Source: Sphingomonas sp. ID1715
GTDB lineage: Bacteria; Pseudomonadota; Alphaproteobacteria; Sphingomonadales; Sphingomonadaceae
Assembly: GCF_013044515.1 (NCBI RefSeq)
Contig: NZ_JABEPR010000010.1
Location: 1 to 42,664 of the forward strand
Direction of reading: 5' to 3'
DNA length: 42,664 bases
Below the pieces are notes generated by a model. The model had not been told where the DNA came from. It was given only the letters and a program-made list of their open reading frames with translations, and did not search any database. The position numbers and the translations under genes are program-made. Shown in pieces: positions 39,801 to 42,664 of this stretch. How positions within the stretch are numbered: the first letter of the stretch is position 1; each line of letters begins with the position of its first letter.

Positions 39801-40049
39801 CTGTTTCCCCCAACCGAGCAGCTCCGCCAGCATTGGTCTGCGATCACCGGAAGAGTCTCGCGCTCAACCGGCGTAGGGTCGCGCATGGTGCGAGGTGGTC
39901 GCCGTCGCACCGTTGTTGGCCGGCAAATCGAAGCCAAATATGAGGTCCGATTAAGGCTTTTGCGGCCCTGAGCGAAGTCTGCTTGCATCATTCGATCGCC
40001 GCATGATGATGAGCATCGGAAGGGGCTCCCCGACACCCTCGGAGCCGCA

Positions 40050-40292
40050 ATGACAAAACGGAAACAGACCGCGATCGAGGCGCTCGACGCCTTCGAACGC
40101 GAGCAAGAGGAGAGGGCAAAGCGGCAGGACGAGCTGCGTCGCGCAGCCGCGTTGCAGCTTGGCTTTGTGGTGCTGAAGGAGGGCGGCGGTCGGCTGAGCG
40201 ATGAAGCGCTTCGCGCGTGCATAAAAGCTGCTGTCTCGAGCTTGCTCGCGCCGGCTGAAGCGGCTGCAGGGAAGGGGGCCGGCCGTGGCTGA
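40050..40292 (+). CDS. Small helical hypothetical protein (80 residues)
   Basis: A charged helical protein (MTKRKQTAIEALDAFEREQEERAKRQDELR) resembling a short coiled coil, followed by QLGFVVLKEGGGRLSDEALRACIKAAVS. It fits small accessory proteins on sphingomonad mobile elements (DUF6437-like by appearance, not certain). It overlaps the next gene by 8 nt, so the two form an operon. A conjugative or replication accessory role is a guess from the neighbourhood. Confidence 0.7.
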   Translation: MTKRKQTAIEALDAFEREQEERAKRQDELRRAAALQLGFVVLKEGGGRLSDEALRACIKAAVSSLLAPAEAAAGKGAGRG

Positions 40293-40491
40293 TCCGGAAC
40301 CCAGCGAGGTCGGCGAGATCGCCGCGGTCATGGCAGATCCGGCCGCGAGCTACTGGCTCAAGGAGGCCATAACCTCAGCCCTCGATCGCGACGTTTTCGA
40401 TGCCGAGCGCGATGCGCTCCTGCTCGCGCGCCTGCTCACCAAACGGCTCGACGCGATCGTCGCCCGGCACTTCGAAACCAGGAACACATGA
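40285..40491 (+). CDS. Small hypothetical protein (68 residues)
   Basis: Starts at GTG 40285 inside the end of the previous gene, with AGGGAAGGGGG upstream. It is helical and acidic: GEIAAVMADPAASYWLKEAITSALDRDVFDAERDALLLARLL. No domain recognised. The 8-nt overlap argues for translational coupling with the upstream gene. Confidence 0.68.
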   Translation: MADPEPSEVGEIAAVMADPAASYWLKEAITSALDRDVFDAERDALLLARLLTKRLDAIVARHFETRNT

Positions 40492-40495
40492 AAAG

Positions 40496-40523
40496 AGCCC
40501 CGGCGGTCAGAGCCGCCGGGGCT
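40496..40523 (-). terminator. Intrinsic terminator of ssb
   Basis: AGCCCCGGCGG and its exact complement form an 11-bp stem with a 6-nt loop. On the minus strand it is followed by CTTTTC. It lies 12 bp beyond the ssb stop and also just after the plus-strand operon stop at 40491, so it may end both. Confidence 0.8.
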
Positions 40524-40535
40524 GACAGTGTCGGA

Positions 40536-40943
40536 TCAGAAGGGTACGTCGTCGTCGAGCTCGAGATCGCCCTGCGGCTTGGCGGCCGACTTGCCGCGGC
40601 TGAGGAACTGGACTTCCTCGGCGATGATCTCGCAGCCGTACCGCTCGACGCCGTCCTTGTCGGTCCATTTCGAGTAGTGAAGCCGGCCGCGAACGCCGAT
40701 CAGCATGCCCTTGGTCGCGTGCTCGGCGACGGTCTTGCCGAGGCCGTTGAAGCAGGTGATCCGGTGCCACTCGGTGTCCTGGACGGTGTAGCCCGTCGCG
40801 GCGTCCTTCATCACCTTGCCTTCGCTGTCGCGCTTCGGCCGGCTGGTGCCCATGCTGAGCGTGGTGATCGTGGTCTCGCCGCGGGTGTTGCGGGTTTCGG
40901 GATCGGCGCCGAGATTGCCGATCAGCAGCACGGTGTTCTTCAT
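40536..40943 (-). CDS. ssb: Single-stranded DNA-binding protein
   Basis: A 135-residue SSB. The OB-fold begins MKNTVLLIGNLGADPETR and has EWHRITCFNGLGKTVAEHATKGMLIGVRGRLHYSKW, with the conserved aromatic residues. The tail ends ELDDDVPF, the acidic tip that recruits DNA-processing partners. ATG 40943 has GAGGAGA upstream. It is shorter than chromosomal SSB (about 160-180), so it is probably the element's own copy, which helps with transferred or replicating single-stranded DNA. Confidence 0.95.
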   Translation of the reverse strand: MKNTVLLIGNLGADPETRNTRGETTITTLSMGTSRPKRDSEGKVMKDAATGYTVQDTEWHRITCFNGLGKTVAEHATKGMLIGVRGRLHYSKWTDKDGVERYGCEIIAEEVQFLSRGKSAAKPQGDLELDDDVPF

Positions 40944-41258
40944 CGATAGTCTCCTCAAATGCCGGCGGGACCGTCCCGGTCGACAAACCCCGTCCATGGC
41001 GAGGAGGGGCAGGAGAGCACCGAGGAGCGAAGCGAAGAGGGGAACCTGAGCGCCTGGCTGGCGCGGGCCGCCCGAAGGGCAACACGGGCCTGGCGCGACG
41101 GTTGCTCCATGGCCCCCGAGCCATAGGGGTGATCAGGTCGACACGGGGACGAGTTCCGCCGCTTAGAGAGATGTCCAGAAAGCTGATGCTGCTCGCTGGC
41201 AAGCGCGCAACCCGGGGGCACCGCCCGGGGTTCAGCGGCCGACACATGGGAGCTCGAC
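40944..41258. other. Intergenic region between ssb and SDR
   Basis: About 315 nt with no supported gene. It must carry the divergent promoters of ssb (minus) and the SDR gene (plus), but neither has a clear -35/-10. A CCCGGG-rich dyad (CCCGGGGGCACCGCCCGGG) lies near 41211-41229. GGGAGC precedes the SDR ATG. Confidence 0.4.
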
Positions 41259-42005
41259 ATGGACCTGGCGCCGGAAGTCAGCGGCAAAGTGGTTGTGATA
41301 ACCGGGGCGAGCAGCGGCCTCGGTGAAGCGGCAGCGCGGCTGCTAGGGCAACTCGGCGCGAAGCTGGTGCTCGCCGCACGAAGGCGCGATCGGCTAGAGT
41401 CCCTCGCCGCTGAACTGGGCGGATCGGGCAGAGCGCTCGCGGTCGAGATTGATGTCGCCGATCGGAGTCAGGTGCAGCAACTGGTCGACCGCACCGTGGT
41501 CGAGTTCGGCCGCGTCGACGTGATGATCAACAATGCCGGCCTGATGCCGTTGTCGCCGCTTGATCGGCTGAAGATCGACGACTGGGATCGGATGATTGAC
41601 GTCAACATCAAGGGCGTGCTGTACGGGATCGCGGCCGCCTATGCCGTCATGCAGCGGCAGAAGTCTGGGCACATCATCAACGTCGCCTCGGTGGCCGGCC
41701 ACAAAGTGCGGCCGGGCAGCGAAGTCTATTCGGCTACGAAGCATGCGGTGCGTGTGATTTCGGAAGGGTTCCGGCAGGAAGCAAAGCCGTTCGGCATCCG
41801 CACGACGATCATCTCGCCCGGCGCGGTCGCGACCGAGCTGCCCGACAGCATCACCGAGCCGGACATCGCCGAGAACGCGCGGCGAATGTACCAGGGCGCG
41901 ATCCCGGCGGACTCGTTCGCCCGCGCGGTCGCGTTCGCGATCGGCCAGCCCGCCGACATCGACATCAACGAGATCCTGTTTCGCCCGACGACCCAGGAAT
42001 ATTGA
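41259..42005 (+). CDS. SDR-family NAD(P)-dependent oxidoreductase
   Basis: A 248-residue classical short-chain dehydrogenase. The cofactor motif is TGASSGLG, then [12 protein letters not shown] (NNAG), catalytic Ser in NVASVAGH and YSATKH (Tyr-x-x-x-Lys). It ends [15 protein letters not shown], as in the YdfG-like group that acts on hydroxy acids and related aldehydes and ketones. NADP preference is suggested by the AARRRDR segment after strand 2. It stands alone next to ssb and the IS-cut gene and is likely cargo. Confidence 0.92.
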   Translation: MDLAPEVSGKVVVITGASSGLGEAAARLLGQLGAKLVLAARRRDRLESLAAELGGSGRALAVEIDVADRSQVQQLVDRTVVEFGRVDVMINNAGLMPLSPLDRLKIDDWDRMIDVNIKGVLYGIAAAYAVMQRQKSGHIINVASVAGHKVRPGSEVYSATKHAVRVISEGFRQEAKPFGIRTTIISPGAVATELPDSITEPDIAENARRMYQGAIPADSFARAVAFAIGQPADIDINEILFRPTTQEY

Positions 42006-42021
42006 TCCGGTGCAGGAGAAA

Positions 42022-42045
42022 GGCCGGGTCGCAGGCGACCCGGCC
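42022..42045. terminator. Strong hairpin after the SDR gene
   Basis: GGCCGGGTCGC and its exact complement form an 11-bp stem with a 2-nt loop, 17 bp after the SDR stop and 7 bp beyond the end of the convergent truncated gene. It is well placed as a bidirectional terminator, though no T-run follows. Confidence 0.6.
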
Positions 42046-42051
42046 AAGCCG

Positions 42052-42366
42052 TCAGGCGGGCGCAGCCTGACGGGCATTGAGCTTCGGATTTGTGCCGAGC
42101 GGACCCCGGCGGTCGACGACGCTCATGCGGCGCTCTTTTGCCTGGATGACAAGCCGTTCGAGGACGCCATTGCCGGGAAAGGCGACGACGAAGCGGGGAT
42201 TGAGCGACAGCATTTGGTCGTTGCGCTTGAACCCGGCGCGCTGGCCGAGACGGGTGTCGAGGCCGAAGGCGATCTGCGGGATCTTGCGGCTTTCCGCCCA
42301 GGAGCCGGCCAGTCGGTCGGCGCCTTTGCTGTCGCCGCCATGGACGAGCACCATTTCGGCGACATG
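42052..42366 (-). pseudogene. DUF2493 (SLOG-fold) gene cut by the IS
   Basis: The visible 104 codons are the C-terminal part of a DUF2493/YspA-like protein: VAEMVLVHGGDSKGADRLAGSWA, ESRKIPQIAFGLD and PRFVVAFPGNGVLERLVIQAKER. The GxDxGAD-like loop is the nucleotide-ligand site of the SLOG fold. The reading frame runs directly into the IS21 left end (TGTGG at 42367), so the IS insertion removed the 5' half and promoter. No intact product is expected. It was probably a resident gene of the mobile element. Confidence 0.75.
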
Positions 42367-42664
42367 TGTGGATCGGCGTGGAAAAAGGACCCCGGTAGCG
42401 GGGTGATCGGCGTCGAAAAAAGACCCCTCATCCCGGTGGTCTAGGCTGCACGCTTGGCGGTGTGTCAGGCGGCGAGATCGGGATGTTGGTATTGGAGACG
42501 GTGTTGAGGATCCGACGCGAGCACGCGTCGGGGAAGGCCATCAAGGCGATAGCGCGCGACCTGCATCTGTCGCGTGGTGTGGTGCGTAAGGCGGTTCGGG
42601 CGCCGGAGGCGGACATGGCCTACCGGCGAGAGGTTCAGCCGTTACCGAAGTTGGGACCGTTCCA
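42367..42664 (+). mobile_element. Left end of an IS21-family element (partial)
   Basis: Begins TGTGGATCGGCGTGG and repeats ATCGGCGTCG about 33 bp later, each followed by an A-run and GACCCC. These match the right-end repeats at window positions 256-298 read on the other strand. The istA gene follows. The element continues beyond the window. Confidence 0.82.
42483..42664 (+). CDS. istA: IstA transposase of IS21, N-terminal 60 residues
   Basis: Starts at ATG 42483, about 116 bp inside the IS end. The visible part is MLVLETVLRIRREHASGKAI, then KAIARDLHLSRGVVRKAVRA, an HTH typical of the IstA N-terminus, then YRREVQPLPKLGPF. The catalytic DDE domain lies outside the window. The orientation is the same as the istB tail at the left end. 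Confidence 0.88.
   Translation, partial: MLVLETVLRIRREHASGKAIKAIARDLHLSRGVVRKAVRAPEADMAYRREVQPLPKLGPF

Larger units (their letters stand above)
39520..40049. other. Non-coding region with strong inverted repeats
   Basis: No gene is convincing over 530 nt. It contains a 12-bp inverted pair, ATTTTGCCGGCC (39632-39643) and GGCCGGCAAAAT (39680-39691). A third copy of GGCCGGCAAAT lies at 39918-39928. A 15-bp perfect hairpin lies between them. The combination could be an origin (oriT or replication) or a regulatory region. Confidence 0.55.

Overview
The window is GC-rich DNA from an alphaproteobacterium, most likely a sphingomonad (Sphingomonas/Sphingobium type). This rests on several signs: two large TonB-dependent receptors, many small proteins of sphingomonad type, a GTTC-N7-GTTC LexA box, and a MobF/TraD transfer pair of the kind seen on sphingomonad plasmids and integrative elements. 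No replication initiator, partition genes, integrase or mating-pair-formation genes are visible. The window could therefore be part of a plasmid, an integrative conjugative element or a chromosomal island.

Both ends lie in an IS21-like insertion sequence in the same orientation: the tail of istB and the right terminal repeats at the left (1-298), and the left terminal repeats and head of istA at the right (42367-42664). The roughly 42 kb between them is bracketed by two directly repeated IS copies, or by one copy if the molecule is circular.

Region 1 (300-5400): a broken gene next to the IS, then a minimal mer-like operon (MerR regulator, palindromic operator, MerT-like transporter, GDCCVxC protein). 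A siderophore-type TonB receptor follows, sharing a Fur-box-like dyad with a divergent small gene, then a DUF2231 membrane protein and a decayed SDR fragment.

Region 2 (5500-17200): a YdeP/FdhF-like molybdopterin oxidoreductase, then a co-directional cluster for uptake of a citrate-like ligand. It comprises a large TonB receptor, a methyltransferase, an OmpR/TctE-type two-component system, a periplasmic substrate-binding lipoprotein without an ABC transporter, and a CitMHS citrate transporter.

Region 3 (17500-22640): a sulfide/persulfide detoxification module around a BigR-like ArsR repressor. It includes a rhodanese with a membrane tail, a TauE/SafE exporter, an ETHE1-type persulfide dioxygenase, a periplasmic DsrE protein and a thioredoxin with an Lgt-like membrane half. 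A methyltransferase and a DUF302 protein follow.

Region 4 (22640-30600): accessory DNA starting near a lone tRNA 3' end. It holds a three-gene DUF262 / AAA-DUF3696 / unknown operon (candidate anti-phage system) and a four-gene operon of small proteins led by a Cas2-like protein. Opposite that operon is a divergent sigma-like / unknown / ImmA-IrrE peptidase operon. The two divergent operons share a 73-bp concentric palindrome.

Region 5 (30600-42400): a HIRAN protein, MobF relaxase, TraD coupling protein and a small accessory gene behind a perfect alphaproteobacterial LexA box. Beyond these lie an HWE histidine kinase facing a single-domain response regulator, non-coding DNA with strong inverted repeats, small conserved genes, ssb, an SDR oxidoreductase and a DUF2493 gene cut by the right-hand IS.
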